This document shows, in pieces, positions 43,688 to 54,100 of a DNA stretch of 64,000 nucleotides. Each line of letters begins with the position of its first letter. Position 1 is the stretch's first letter. The stretch is from Kalaharituber pfeilii (taxonomy: Eukaryota; Ascomycota; Pezizomycetes; Pezizales; Pezizaceae): assembly GCA_015179045.1 (NCBI GenBank), contig WHUZ01000065.1:1-64000 (forward strand), in the 5' to 3' direction. The notes beneath the pieces were generated by a model, which had not been told where the DNA came from, did not search any database, and worked only from the letters and a program-made list of their open reading frames with translations. The translations under genes and the position numbers were made by a program.

Positions 43688-46462
43688 ATGGAGTCAAGAA
43701 TTGCCAAGCACGTAGCGAAGCACGTGGCGAGGTATCTGAATGGACAGCTGGATAGTCTAGTGATTTTAGTTGGGGTCGCTATCATTAGCCATTTCGCCAC
43801 CTTTCCAAACCTGGCAGTACTTATCATCGTTCTTGGCATATTGGAACTGAACCGCACGGCAAGCGGAAATGATGAGGATAGCTCTTTTGGTCCTAGGTAT
43901 GGTAGCCTTTCTGGAGATAAATTGGAGCTCAGAGGGCACGCACCGCACGCTTCATCAGCACCGCAAGCACACCTCGCTCTTCCTTCATCCCTCGCACATT
44001 CCTCTTCTTCGTTCCCGCCCTCGCACCTTCGCACCTCCACGCCCTCGCACCTTCGCACCTCCACGCCCTCGCATCCTCGCATCGCACCGCACCTTCATAC
44101 CGCACCGCACCTTCGTACCGCACCACACCCTCGCACTACCTCGCATTTCCACACACCATACTCTCGCACTGGTCACCCTCGTCTTCGCTCGAAACGATAC
44201 TTAGCACCCACATCCAGCAAGAGAAAGGACCGCTTATCAGTAATCGATCATTGGACTCAGCAACTTCGTTTATCTATCCAGGCACTTGAGAAGGCAATAA
44301 CAACAATGGCTGAGAGTGCTTCCGTTTCGCAAGGGACAATTCAGACAGCTCAACCCACTGTTACTCACGCACCTGCAACCTATTTCTTCCCGCTTCCACA
44401 CCAGCCTGGTGCCCCACGCTTCGATGGCAACAACGCAACGGACTTTCTAACGACCTGGGAGGATCTGACTGTTGATTGGACTGACGAATACCGCATAAAG
44501 AAGCTTCCGCTATACTGTGAAAAGATTGTTAGCAAGTATATCAAAACCATGGTTCACTTCAAGCAGATTACCACTTGGAGCGAGTTCAAGAATGAGTTCC
44601 TTGAGGAGTTTAAGGACGACGATACAGAGCAGCGCAAGTACACTGAAGCGTACCTTCAATCAATCGCTCGCACAATGCGTAACACCTTGGACCCAACGCC
44701 TTCACAATTCCGAGCTTTTATCTTCGATTTCGCAGAGAGGGCAGATCAGCTGGTTTCGAAAGGGATTATCAATGAGCATACCCGAGTGTTTCTCTTCTTG
44801 CAGGCATTTTCTGATAAGCTAGGCGATAAGTTATGCAAGAAGTGTGAAATTGATATAGAGGATACAGCCACAACGAAGCAGGTTTGGGCGACATTGAAAA
44901 AGGAGGCACTAGGGTTATGCACCAAAGACGACTCACAGATGAAGAAGTTGTGGAAGGTTACACGCCTGGCCGGGAATGAAGCTCAAAACGGTTCCAGAAT
45001 ATATATTCCGCCGCCGCCGCAACCGCAACCGCAACCGCCTTCGCAGTCCGAAACTAGCAAGCCACCTTCCGGGATCATGGGTAAGGATAAGGACGTCGAC
45101 GAAATCTCGAAAATGATGAAGGAGCTTAAGCTCTATCAAGCAGAAGCACAGCGGCAAATCGAAGAGCAAATCGCACAGATAAAGTCCCTACAACCTAAGC
45201 CGTATTATTCGCCCACACAATATGGTAATCGTGAATATCCGCCCACAGCAAATAGAGTTAATATCCGAGGATGCTATTGGGATGGGGGCATGCATGGGAG
45301 AGATTCTTGTGAAGAGTTGAAGAAGGCTCTGGCGCGAGGGGATGTTCATCGACGAGGACCAGTTCTATATCTTGGGCAAGAGGGGGTAGGTGACTCGATC
45401 CGGGTTCCAGTGCCCACTGAAAAGGATGGAAAAATTGAATGGCAACGAGAATGGGTCGCCGCGCAACTTCGAAAGAAGGAATCCGAAATGGTCAGGGAGG
45501 CCAGCTGTGTTACAATTGAGGAGGATGACTCTGTGGAAGTAGTTGAGATGATCAATGGAGAGCCGGTTGTATATGTTGCAACGGAGGAAGCAAATGTTGA
45601 GGAAAAGCGAGGCCGGCGGTTAGACGATGATGCCGGCAGGGGCAGAAAACGACAGAGAAGCGGGTCGACGATCAGAGTCCTACAACGCCCACCGAATAAT
45701 GGCACCAAAGTCAGCGAAAAGGATACAGAAATGCAAGATGCCAGACCGAACAAGGAGATAGCAAAGCGGCCAAAGCAAGAGAAACTCTGGACAACTCTCC
45801 GTGAGTCAGCAAACCTTACCGAACTAAGCAATAAGATTCTGGACTCGCCGATTCCTGGGATGACTGTGAGAGAGGTTCTATCAATATCGCCGGAGTTGAT
45901 TCAGCAATGGTTTGGAATCAAGCGCATACCGCCACTTAACAAGGGAAAGGAAATTGAAGCAGAAATCAATAACATCCAGTGGAGAGAAGCCTTCAGAAAG
46001 CTTTACGCCGTTGCTTCGCCAAAGTGCAAGGGAAAGATAGAAGACCAAACGTACGAAATGCTGATCGATTCGGGTGCAGAGCTTTGCTTGCTATCAAAAG
46101 ACGTATTCGACGAACTTGAGCTTCCAATTGATCTGGACGTGGAATGGATGGTTGGATCGGCGAATTCGGGGAAGTCAAAGGTGCATGGCATCTGTCATGA
46201 TGTGCCAGTAACAGTAGGAGGTATCACGTCCAATTGCCAGTTCTTTGTTGTGGAGAGGTTATCACAGGATGTTATTCTTGGAAGACCATGGGAGAGGCTC
46301 GTTCGCGCGAAGCATGACAACCGAGACGATGGAAGCTGCTACACTACTATCTTCGATAAGGACGGGAATTCCGCAACGTTCTGTTCGGTACCTGCGACGC
46401 ATGAACGCCACCGCAGCAGGGCAAGGCGACCCATGCAGGGAAACGAGGCAAGTCAGCAGTAA
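43688..46462 (+). CDS. Gypsy Gag-protease polyprotein
   Basis: 924 aa from the first in-frame ATG (43688) to TAA; an open frame from GTG at 43592 precedes it. A unique N-terminus has a hydrophobic segment (about 22-52, LVILVGVAIISHF then LAVLIIVLGILEL) and a His/Ser/Pro repeat region (about 110-180). A second ATG at 44306 (Met207) precedes the conserved capsid-like part (PGAPRFDGNNATDFLTTWED...). A zinc-knuckle-like motif near residue 528 reads CYWDGGMHGRDSC, where the usual second Cys is Asp. The C-terminus carries an aspartic protease with DSGAE (Asp794) and ILGRPW. Gag packages element RNA, and the protease cuts the polyprotein. The true start, 43688 or 44306, is undecided. Confidence 0.9.
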   Translation: MESRIAKHVAKHVARYLNGQLDSLVILVGVAIISHFATFPNLAVLIIVLGILELNRTASGNDEDSSFGPRYGSLSGDKLELRGHAPHASSAPQAHLALPSSLAHSSSSFPPSHLRTSTPSHLRTSTPSHPRIAPHLHTAPHLRTAPHPRTTSHFHTPYSRTGHPRLRSKRYLAPTSSKRKDRLSVIDHWTQQLRLSIQALEKAITTMAESASVSQGTIQTAQPTVTHAPATYFFPLPHQPGAPRFDGNNATDFLTTWEDLTVDWTDEYRIKKLPLYCEKIVSKYIKTMVHFKQITTWSEFKNEFLEEFKDDDTEQRKYTEAYLQSIARTMRNTLDPTPSQFRAFIFDFAERADQLVSKGIINEHTRVFLFLQAFSDKLGDKLCKKCEIDIEDTATTKQVWATLKKEALGLCTKDDSQMKKLWKVTRLAGNEAQNGSRIYIPPPPQPQPQPPSQSETSKPPSGIMGKDKDVDEISKMMKELKLYQAEAQRQIEEQIAQIKSLQPKPYYSPTQYGNREYPPTANRVNIRGCYWDGGMHGRDSCEELKKALARGDVHRRGPVLYLGQEGVGDSIRVPVPTEKDGKIEWQREWVAAQLRKKESEMVREASCVTIEEDDSVEVVEMINGEPVVYVATEEANVEEKRGRRLDDDAGRGRKRQRSGSTIRVLQRPPNNGTKVSEKDTEMQDARPNKEIAKRPKQEKLWTTLRESANLTELSNKILDSPIPGMTVREVLSISPELIQQWFGIKRIPPLNKGKEIEAEINNIQWREAFRKLYAVASPKCKGKIEDQTYEMLIDSGAELCLLSKDVFDELELPIDLDVEWMVGSANSGKSKVHGICHDVPVTVGGITSNCQFFVVERLSQDVILGRPWERLVRAKHDNRDDGSCYTTIFDKDGNSATFCSVPATHERHRSRARRPMQGNEASQQ

Positions 46463-49400
46463 GCCCAGGTACAGCTGGCTTGAAGATGGCGCTGGGTAAT
46501 GTGGTGGAGAGGCATAAAGATGACTGGGGGGATGTTTATAGGTTGGTTTTCGAAGAAGACGGAGGAGTCAAGGTAGCAGAGGGCAGTGGGGAAGCGATGC
46601 ATGAAACAGGAGGAGTGATGACGTTGTATAAGAGGAAAAAGGATAAGGTTCGCCCAGTCAATAAGCCGCACAATAATGGGTTGAAACCGGGGGGTGACGA
46701 GGACTGGAAAGAAAAGAAAATACTCGCAGAAAGAAACCGGGATTCGAAGTACGCTCAGTGGATAACACCCAAGTTTTCGGCAATACAGAAGGGATCGCGG
46801 CTCACCCCTGAGCGTATGGAAACGCTAAAGATTGGTGAAGGGCTGACAGAGCAAGAGCAGGATATCCTTCTTGAGGTGTTGTACAATCGAGAGGCGGCGA
46901 TCGCTTTTGACTTCACGGAGAAGGGCAGGTTTATTGACGAGATCGAGCCACCGCATGTCATTCCAACAATTCCGCATGAGCCATGGCAAGCATCAAGCTT
47001 TCGAGTACCCAAGGCACTGGAGGGCGAAGTAGTACGCATCATCAAGGAGCGGCTAGACTGTGGTGCATTAGAGCGTAGCTTTGGACCATACCGGAATCCG
47101 TGGTTTCTAGTACCTAAAAAGAACGGGAAATATAGGTTAATCAATGCAGCGCAGAGGCTCAATGCAGTAACGATCAAAGACGCAAGCTTACCGCCATCCG
47201 CTGATGAGTTCAGCGAGGAATTCGCTGGGTATCCGCTTATTTCGCTCTTGGACCTGTTCTCCGGATATGATCAATGCACCCTAGCACCTGAATCGAGGGA
47301 TATGACCGCTTTTATGACGCCCTTTGGTCTCTTGAGAATGACAACATTGCCACAGGGGTATACCAACGGAGTTCAGTTGTTCGATAGGGTAATTCGCAAG
47401 ATCCTGAAAGATCAGATCGCAGCGGGTAGGGGGAAGCCTTTCATTGATGACGTTGTAGCGAGGCCAATCACGCGGAGTCGGTTCTTGGATCCTGATCGTA
47501 AGCCAATAGAAGTAGCACAAGGGGTGCGGAAGTACGTACTGGAGGCAATCATCTCGCTGGACCTCATTCTTTCAGACATTGAACGCGCGGGGGGAACGAT
47601 TTCGGGCGAAAAGAGCGAGTTTCTGCAATCGAGTGTTAAGCTGGTCGCGTATATGACAGGCGCGCATGGACGGACCCCTGAGGAAACGAAGGTGAGGAAA
47701 ATCCTAAACTGGCCAGCATGTGAGAATGTTACGGATGCAAAGGCGTTCATCGGATTATGCGTGTATTATCGAATCTGGGTCAAGGACTTCGCCGCTATAG
47801 CCGAACCGATATTCTGCACATTTAGAAAGAATCCGCATTCAGGCTTCATCTGGGGGGATGAGCAGCAAGGGGCCATGGATACATTAAAGAAAGCACTCAC
47901 TTCTGCACCTGCCTTGAAGCCCATTGACTATGACAGCGCTGGGCAGATCGTCTTATCCGTTGACTCTTCTCTTCAGGGATGGGGCGCAATCCTTCAACAA
48001 GAGGTTCCGGACGGCAAGGATAAAGGGAAACGGCATCCGGCTCGGTACGAAAGTGGGCTTTGGACACCTGCTGAGCGACGCTATGATTCCGGGAAACTTG
48101 AGTGTAGAGGTCTCCTAAAGGCGCTGAAAAAGCTTCGATTTTATCTGTACGGCATAAGGTTTCTGGTCGAAATAGACGCAAAAACGCTTGTTCATCAGCT
48201 TAATCAACCCGCATCGGACCTACCTGGGTCAGTAGTCAATAGGTGGTTGGCATGGATAAGGCTGTTCGCTTTTGACATCAAGCATTTTGAGGGCAAGAAG
48301 CATGGGGGGCCAGATGCGCTGTCAAGACGACGGAGGGGGGTCGATTCAGATTCGGAAAGTGATCCGGAAGATCTAGAGGATGTCATGGATGCAGATCTGT
48401 CAGCACTTGCATGGGGCTTAATCGTGGAAAACGACGACGACATGCCTGACGAGCTCCGCAAAGTCGCACGCTACCTAGTCACTATGGAGAGGCCTCTTGA
48501 GATGACTGACAAACAATTCCGATCGTTCCAGCAATTCGCGCTCAAATTTCTGGTCGCTGAGGGCAAGCTGTTCCGCCGCTCGCGCGTTAATATGCCGCCG
48601 AAACGGGTCGTTTGGGTCGAAACAGAGAAGCTAGAAATCATCCGGCAGCTTCATGATGAAAGCGGGCACCGAGGGGTTAAAGGAACCTATGACAAAGTCG
48701 CCTTGAGGTACTGGTGGAAAGGACTCTATAGAGATGTTGAGCAGTATGTGAAGACCTGTGAAGCATGCCAAAAGCGAGCGCCAGGAAGGGTTACAGAGGA
48801 ACTGCATCCCACGCTATACAGTGCATTGTGGAGAAAGGTTGGTCTTGACGTAGTGCACATGCCGAAGGATGAAGGATTTGGGTATTTCGTAGCGATGCGG
48901 GACGACTTTTCTGGTTGGGTAGAGGCGAAGGCGCTGCGGAAAGCGAACTCCAGGGCAATTGCAACCTTCATATATGAATGGATTTCGCGGTTTGGGGTAC
49001 CCGGCAGAATCGTGTGTGACAATGGACCCGAGAATCAATCCCTCGCTCAAGAATTGATGACGAGATACCAGATCCAGAACGTCAGAATCGCAACGTACCA
49101 CCCGCAATCGAATGGGCTCGTCGAACGCGGACATCAGCAAATCGTGGATGCACTCGCAAAGCTTGGGAAGAAATGGGTACGCCGCTTACCTGCAGTTCTA
49201 TGGGCAGACCGCATCACCACTCGCGCATCGACAGGATATCCGCCCTATAAGCTCGTGTTTGGCCAGGATTGTGTTTTACCAATCGAGGTAACCGCATCGT
49301 CATGGGCCATGGTTGACTGGCAGCAAGTAAGAACAAGGGATGAACTTTTGGCTGTGAGAGCACGTCAGCTTGAGAGGCGAGAGGAGGACTTGAAAACGGC

Positions 49401-49737
49401 TGCGGAGAATCTGAGAAAGAGCCGGATGGACAATAAGCGGTTTTTCGATGCCAAACGCAGGGAGAGAGCGCAGGAGCTGCAAATCGGGGACCTGGTTCTC
49501 GTGTACAATAGCCAGCTTGACAAGCAGTGGTCTAGAAAGCTTGACAATAGGTGGATGGGGCCCTACATCATCAGGTCAATAAAGCGTGACAGGGGGACCT
49601 ACCTTCTCGCAGAGCTAGATGGCACGCCCATGGATTCCGTGATCTCCGGGGACCGAATCAAGAAGTTCTTTCCGCGCAGGGGGGTGGACAAGGCCGAAAA
49701 TGATGACTCTGAGGCGTCGGATGCAGAGGGGGACTGA
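46405..49737 (+). CDS. Gypsy Pol: reverse transcriptase, RNase H, integrase
   Basis: The frame is open from 46405, overlaps gag by 58 nt in the -1 frame, and its first ATG is at 46480 (1085 aa from there). Counting from that ATG: RT with LINAAQRLNAV, LLDLFSGYDQ and FIDDV (Asp323-Asp324); RNase H from about 490 (SVDSSLQGWGAILQQE, then LECRGLLKALKK); integrase with an H-x3-H...C-x2-C zinc region (about 720-765, HDESGHRG, CEACQK) and catalytic D-D-E (LDVVHM about 790; CDNGPEN Asp847; LVERGHQ Glu882), followed by a basic C-terminus (GDLVLVYNSQLDKQWSRKL). Together these copy the RNA to DNA and insert it. All motifs are intact. Confidence 0.94.
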   Translation, partial: TPPQQGKATHAGKRGKSAVSPGTAGLKMALGNVVERHKDDWGDVYRLVFEEDGGVKVAEGSGEAMHETGGVMTLYKRKKDKVRPVNKPHNNGLKPGGDEDWKEKKILAERNRDSKYAQWITPKFSAIQKGSRLTPERMETLKIGEGLTEQEQDILLEVLYNREAAIAFDFTEKGRFIDEIEPPHVIPTIPHEPWQASSFRVPKALEGEVVRIIKERLDCGALERSFGPYRNPWFLVPKKNGKYRLINAAQRLNAVTIKDASLPPSADEFSEEFAGYPLISLLDLFSGYDQCTLAPESRDMTAFMTPFGLLRMTTLPQGYTNGVQLFDRVIRKILKDQIAAGRGKPFIDDVVARPITRSRFLDPDRKPIEVAQGVRKYVLEAIISLDLILSDIERAGGTISGEKSEFLQSSVKLVAYMTGAHGRTPEETKVRKILNWPACENVTDAKAFIGLCVYYRIWVKDFAAIAEPIFCTFRKNPHSGFIWGDEQQGAMDTLKKALTSAPALKPIDYDSAGQIVLSVDSSLQGWGAILQQEVPDGKDKGKRHPARYESGLWTPAERRYDSGKLECRGLLKALKKLRFYLYGIRFLVEIDAKTLVHQLNQPASDLPGSVVNRWLAWIRLFAFDIKHFEGKKHGGPDALSRRRRGVDSDSESDPEDLEDVMDADLSALAWGLIVENDDDMPDELRKVARYLVTMERPLEMTDKQFRSFQQFALKFLVAEGKLFRRSRVNMPPKRVVWVETEKLEIIRQLHDESGHRGVKGTYDKVALRYWWKGLYRDVEQYVKTCEACQKRAPGRVTEELHPTLYSALWRKVGLDVVHMPKDEGFGYFVAMRDDFSGWVEAKALRKANSRAIATFIYEWISRFGVPGRIVCDNGPENQSLAQELMTRYQIQNVRIATYHPQSNGLVERGHQQIVDALAKLGKKWVRRLPAVLWADRITTRASTGYPPYKLVFGQDCVLPIEVTASSWAMVDWQQVRTRDELLAVRARQLERREEDLKTAAENLRKSRMDNKRFFDAKRRERAQELQIGDLVLVYNSQLDKQWSRKLDNRWMGPYIIRSIKRDRGTYLLAELDGTPMDSVISGDRIKKFFPRRGVDKAENDDSEASDAEGD
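46438..46444 (+). promoter_or_regulatory. Candidate -1 ribosomal frameshift site GGGAAAC
   Basis: In gag phase it reads CAG-GGA-AAC, exactly X-XXY-YYZ. Slipping back one base enters the pol frame, which is open there. It lies 16 nt upstream of the gag stop. A stem-loop (AAGCC-C-AG / CT-GGCTT) is possible at 46461-46481; its 16-nt spacing is longer than usual. Confidence 0.65.
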
Positions 49738-50289
49738 AGAGCAAGAGGGGGGGGGTCGTGAAGTCGTGATGATGTTGTGATGTTGAGATGTTGAGGTATA
49801 CGCAAGTTTGTAGGTATAGATCTCGTTTGCATTGCACATTCGCTTGGTTTCGCTTGAGTTCGTTTGTTCGTTTGCTTGTTTGATTGATAATCTGCTTCTT
49901 TTCTTTGTCGCGAGGGGTCCGCTTTTTTTTCAAGGGGGGGTGGAAAATGATGTTGAAATGGGCGGATTTGGTCTATTTCCTTGCATTTCGCACTTCTGTT
50001 AATCTCCTGTCAGTTTCTTGTGTTTTCGGAGGTTATTGTGGGAGGATCATTTTATCCGGTCATTTTGACGTCATTGAAAGGGGTAGCGATGAGGTCTTTT
50101 TGTTCTTCTTTTGCTCTTCCTGATTTTTGCTGTTTTTGTCTATTTGCTTCTTCTTTTTCGCTTTTTCTGCTATATCGCTGTGATGTCTGAGGTCTCGCTG
50201 TGATTTGCCTTGTCTTTGGTCGTTTCTTTGGTCGTTGAGGTTGAGGTTGAAAGGAAGGAAAGGTCAAGGTCGCGATGGGGCCGCTCTAT

Positions 50290-50304
50290 GGGAGGGGGGT
50301 CGGA
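50290..50304 (+). promoter_or_regulatory. Polypurine tract of the Gypsy element
   Basis: GGGAGGGGGGTCGGA sits directly before the 3' LTR, the expected place for the plus-strand primer. A second G run lies at 49746-49757. Confidence 0.65.
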
Positions 50305-50553
50305 TGTGGTGACGACGACGGAATGGGTTAATGCAAGCTTGGCGTGGATAAGGTAGCACGTGGAGATAAGGGCAGCACGTGAGGCAATATCGTATATATA
50401 GATTTCCTGTACTCTAGCACACACAATCAACAACCTTCTTCTCTTCTCTTCTTTTCGCACTCGCACTCGCATTTAGTCATACGTTCGTTCCGCCAGTTCT
50501 CACCGCTCCGGTCCATCGCAAGGCAGTAGTTGATACTATCTGTCTATCTTACA
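50305..50553 (+). repeat. Gypsy 3' LTR
   Basis: 249 bp, identical to the 5' LTR except for A instead of G in CATTTAGTCRTACG. It ends TTACA before GTGT. Confidence 0.92.
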
Positions 50554-50557
50554 GTGT

Positions 50558-50947
50558 GACCTCCGGACCGACATATATTTGGTAACTACAAAGTTACTTT
50601 CTTATTTTACTTAACTCTATTTTGTGTAATTAGCAAGCATTCAATAACAGAGGCAGACAGCGAAATACTATTATGTGGATATTGTCAGAACGTAGTGACT
50701 GCAGACACGAAAATGAGGGGGTTATAGCTGTGGACCGCGGGTTATACTTTATAGCATTCTGGGTTGCATGCATTACATGCTTTTTTATACATTAGTCAGC
50801 GGTTCCGATACTTTGAACGAGCGAGAACATAGGCAACGTGAACAGGCGATAGGAAGATAGAATCCACTCGAGGTGTGTAGGACAGAAAATAGGTAGTCTC
50901 GTCAGCTGCACTGCATACGATGTACTAGTACACACAGACACTACCGG
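50558..50947. other. Unassigned sequence right of the Gypsy element
   Basis: No gene or repeat is recognised between the Gypsy element and the MITE at 50950. Confidence 0.5.
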
Positions 50948-50949
50948 TA

Positions 50950-51101
50950 CTCCCTGGTTCGGAAAGTATTGGAACGCTGCATAAATCATATACGCTATTC
51001 ACTTTTTGGAATAGGGTAAATTCATGCCACTTCGCACTATTCCAAAAGGCAAATACCACATACATTTTATGCAGCGTTCCAATCCTTTCTGAACCAGTGA
51101 G
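50950..51101. mobile_element. TA-flanked MITE, 152 bp
   Basis: The inverted ends CTCMCTGGTTCRGAAAGKAT continue through TGGAACGCTGCATAAA and are flanked by TA at 50948-50949 and 51102-51103. The same end sequence occurs at 42640-42705 next to the DDE transposase remnant, which suggests that transposon as the source of mobility. Confidence 0.85.
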
Positions 51102-51180
51102 TATTCCGTGCGGTTGAGGGTCGGCGAGCGAAGGGCAAGAAGAAACAAGGCGGGGAGGGACACGTGTCAGTGGTAGTAGG

Positions 51181-54100
51181 AGAGAGAAAGATAATGGAGG
51201 TGTACTGGAACAAGGTCTGAAAACGTGGAGAGGGCCCTGGACGAAATAGGATATACAGACATCCTAATCGGGGACTGCAACGCCCATCACAGGGAGTGGT
51301 CGGCTAAGCAGGACAAACGAGGGGTGGAGGTGAGAGAGAGGATGAGAGCGATAGGACTGTCGCAGTGGATAGGAAAAGGAGTGGTGACATTGCAGAGGAT
51401 GGGGGAGGAGGAGCACAGGTCGGCGACCCTGGATTTGGTGTTTGCAAGAGAAGGAGAGTGGAGCACGTCTGCAGTGTCATGGATAGCGGGGGGGGACCAC
51501 GCAATGGTGTTAGGGGAACTAAGATAGGAGCGGAGGCTCCCGGAAAAGCTGAGGGTAATGGATTGGGAGAAGTGGGACAAGTTCGTGGAAGAGTGGGGAG
51601 ATAAGAAGGTGAGGGAAGGACTAGATGCATATGAACTTTTGAAGGAGCTGGGCAGAAGATTCACAAAGGAGGCGTGTATCATGGAGAGATCGAAACGATG
51701 GTTCGATGGGGAGGTGAAGGAGGCGAGGAAGATGACCAAGTACAGTCTCAGACGGACATCCAAATCCAACGCGGAGGAGAGGACGAAGGCACAGAGACTA
51801 CTAAGGGAGATAATCAGAGACAAGAAGAAGAAGTACTGGTTGCATTTCCTGGAAGAGGAGAGGATCACATTCCCATGGGACATCATAGGATCACAAGGGA
51901 CCCGTTCAAACTGAGGGAGATGATGGGGATAGAGGGACGGACGAGGAGATTGCGAGGCAGCTGGTGGAGAGGTGCTTCGTCATGACGGAAGGAGAGGAGG
52001 AGGCCATTGAGAGGACAGGGGAGTAGGCAGAGAGAGAGTCGATTAGGGGGGCAATAGATAAGGCACTGGCTAGAATGAAGTCGAGATCAGTACCGGGCCC
52101 AGACGGGATACAGTACGGGGTGTTAAAGCGGATTAGGGGGACAGCTCTATGGGAGGCAGTAAGAGAAGAGATTGTGGAGTATGCCGTTGGGGGCAGGGAC
52201 CTTTTTTTTTTTTTTTTTTTTTTATTTCACGTGACCCCGCTTGTAGCTGTTCGCCATGGCAGGGCGGGGCAGGGACCTGGGAAGGGGATTCGATATGGTG
52301 ATGGCACTGAAGAAAGGCAGGCCAGGGAATGAGCCAGGCAGCTGGAGACCGATTACCCTCCTCAATACAGTTGCGAAGCTAGGACAGAGAGTGGTGGCGG
52401 ACAGACTCCAGAGAGAGGACAAGTTATTCCATAGCTCCCAGATGGGAGGCAGACCGCTAAGGGGGCGGAGGACATGCAGAGGCAAATCCTGAAGGAGGTG
52501 GAAGACCGACGGGAGTGGGTGGCTCTAGACGGAGAAGATATAAAGGCGGCGTTCAACCACTTAAGGAGGAGGAAGGTAGTACAGCAAATACAGGCGATCA
52601 ACCAAAACCTAGCAGCGTTCGTTCAAAGGTTTCTGCAGCCAAGCGAATGCGAGATGAGATGGGACGGACGGGTGAGGGCAAGAGGGAGGATGACAGACGG
52701 GGCACCACAAGGATCACCGCTATCCCCAGTTCTATGCCTGATAGCGATCAACCCCATGGCGGAGAAGGCGAACGGAGGGGGGGGATACTCCAGGTCATAT
52801 ATAGATGACCTCCATGGGGTGATCTCGCGTAGGTCCATGCCAGTCCTCCAGAGGCTGGTGAGGGAGTATAGGAGAAGATTGAAAGCGGGGTGGAGGAGGA
52901 GAGCTTTGCGCTAGACCCAAAAAAGTCGGAGACATTGATAGTAGGGTCAAAGGGCCGGACTATCAGATGCTAGGACTGACAGTCGACTGGGAGTTGAAAT
53001 TTGACTCCTACTATAAGAGAAGGCTAGGCTTTGGGAAAGCGTGGCATGGGAGGTGGCGGCACAGTTGACGAAACTCTCTCCAGGAAAGAGGTGTCAGATC
53101 TTCACAAGCATAGCCAGACCTATAGCCACATGGGGAAGCTGGCCGTGGTACGAATATGGGAGAGGACCGAAACAGCAGAAAATTCGACACCTGGAGGGAT
53201 GGCAATACTCGGTGGCAAGGAGCATCACCGGGGCACTGGGGGACGAGAAGAGAGGTAGTGGAGGGGCTCGCAAACTTGGAGTCAATAGAGATGTTCGTTA
53301 ACTTCATCACGATGAGGGTGGAGGCTTGAGCTTTAGGTTCTTGGAAGAGAGGATTAGGCATGAAGACCAGAAGTCGGTGTATCTGAGAGGATCGACTAAC
53401 TACAGGCGCCCGCTCACCCTAGCGGTACTCAACTCACTCCCGAGTGGAGCGGAGAGGGAGAAGTGGGAGGCATACATAGAGGCAGCGAGAGAGGAGGGCT
53501 GGAGAGAAATAGACACAGACAAGAGCAGATTAAAGGAGAGAGCGGGAGTGGGGTGGGTGAAGGCAGGGTGAGGAGAGTCGAAGTACTTAGGAGAGCTGGT
53601 GACAGTCAACGATGCGGAGTTGCTGGCAATCAGCGAGGCGATGAGGACGGAAGGAGAAATGCTGATACTTACAGACTCTAAGGTGGCGATTACAAACTTA
53701 CAGAAAATCGCAGAAGGCCACCCGACATACCTGGGGGTGAGCCAGAAGGTGAGGGAGGCGTGGGAAGAAAGGAGAGCGAGGGGCGACGAAGACGTAGCGG
53801 TCATGTGGGTGAAAGGACAAATAGGGATCCCGGGGAACGAGGAGGGGACAGGGCGGCGAAGAGAGGAACGACCCTGCAGTATGAGGACGGGGTGGCAACG
53901 GAACTGGGAATGATTCAAAGGGCGAAAAGAGACAGAGCAGCAGAGAGGTAGAGACTAGGCTTGAATTATCGACCGCTCCAAAGAGTAAGGCACGAGGTGA
54001 CAAGACTGGCGGAGTTGATAGGGGGGAAGGGCCTGAAGGCGTGGAGAAGTAAGATAGGAAAGGCGGCGAATGCAGACTGCCGGTGGTGCGGTGAGGGGAA

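Larger units (their letters stand above)
43045..50553 (+). mobile_element. Complete Gypsy-type LTR retrotransposon, 7.5 kb
   Basis: Two 249-bp LTRs flank two long open frames (gag-protease and RT-RNase H-integrase). The LTRs differ at one visible site (G/A in CATTTAGTCRTACG). The target duplication is GTGT (43041-43044 and 50554-50557). Domain order RT-RNase H-integrase places it in the Ty3/Gypsy group. Both frames are uninterrupted and the catalytic motifs intact, so it looks young and may be competent. Confidence 0.93.
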
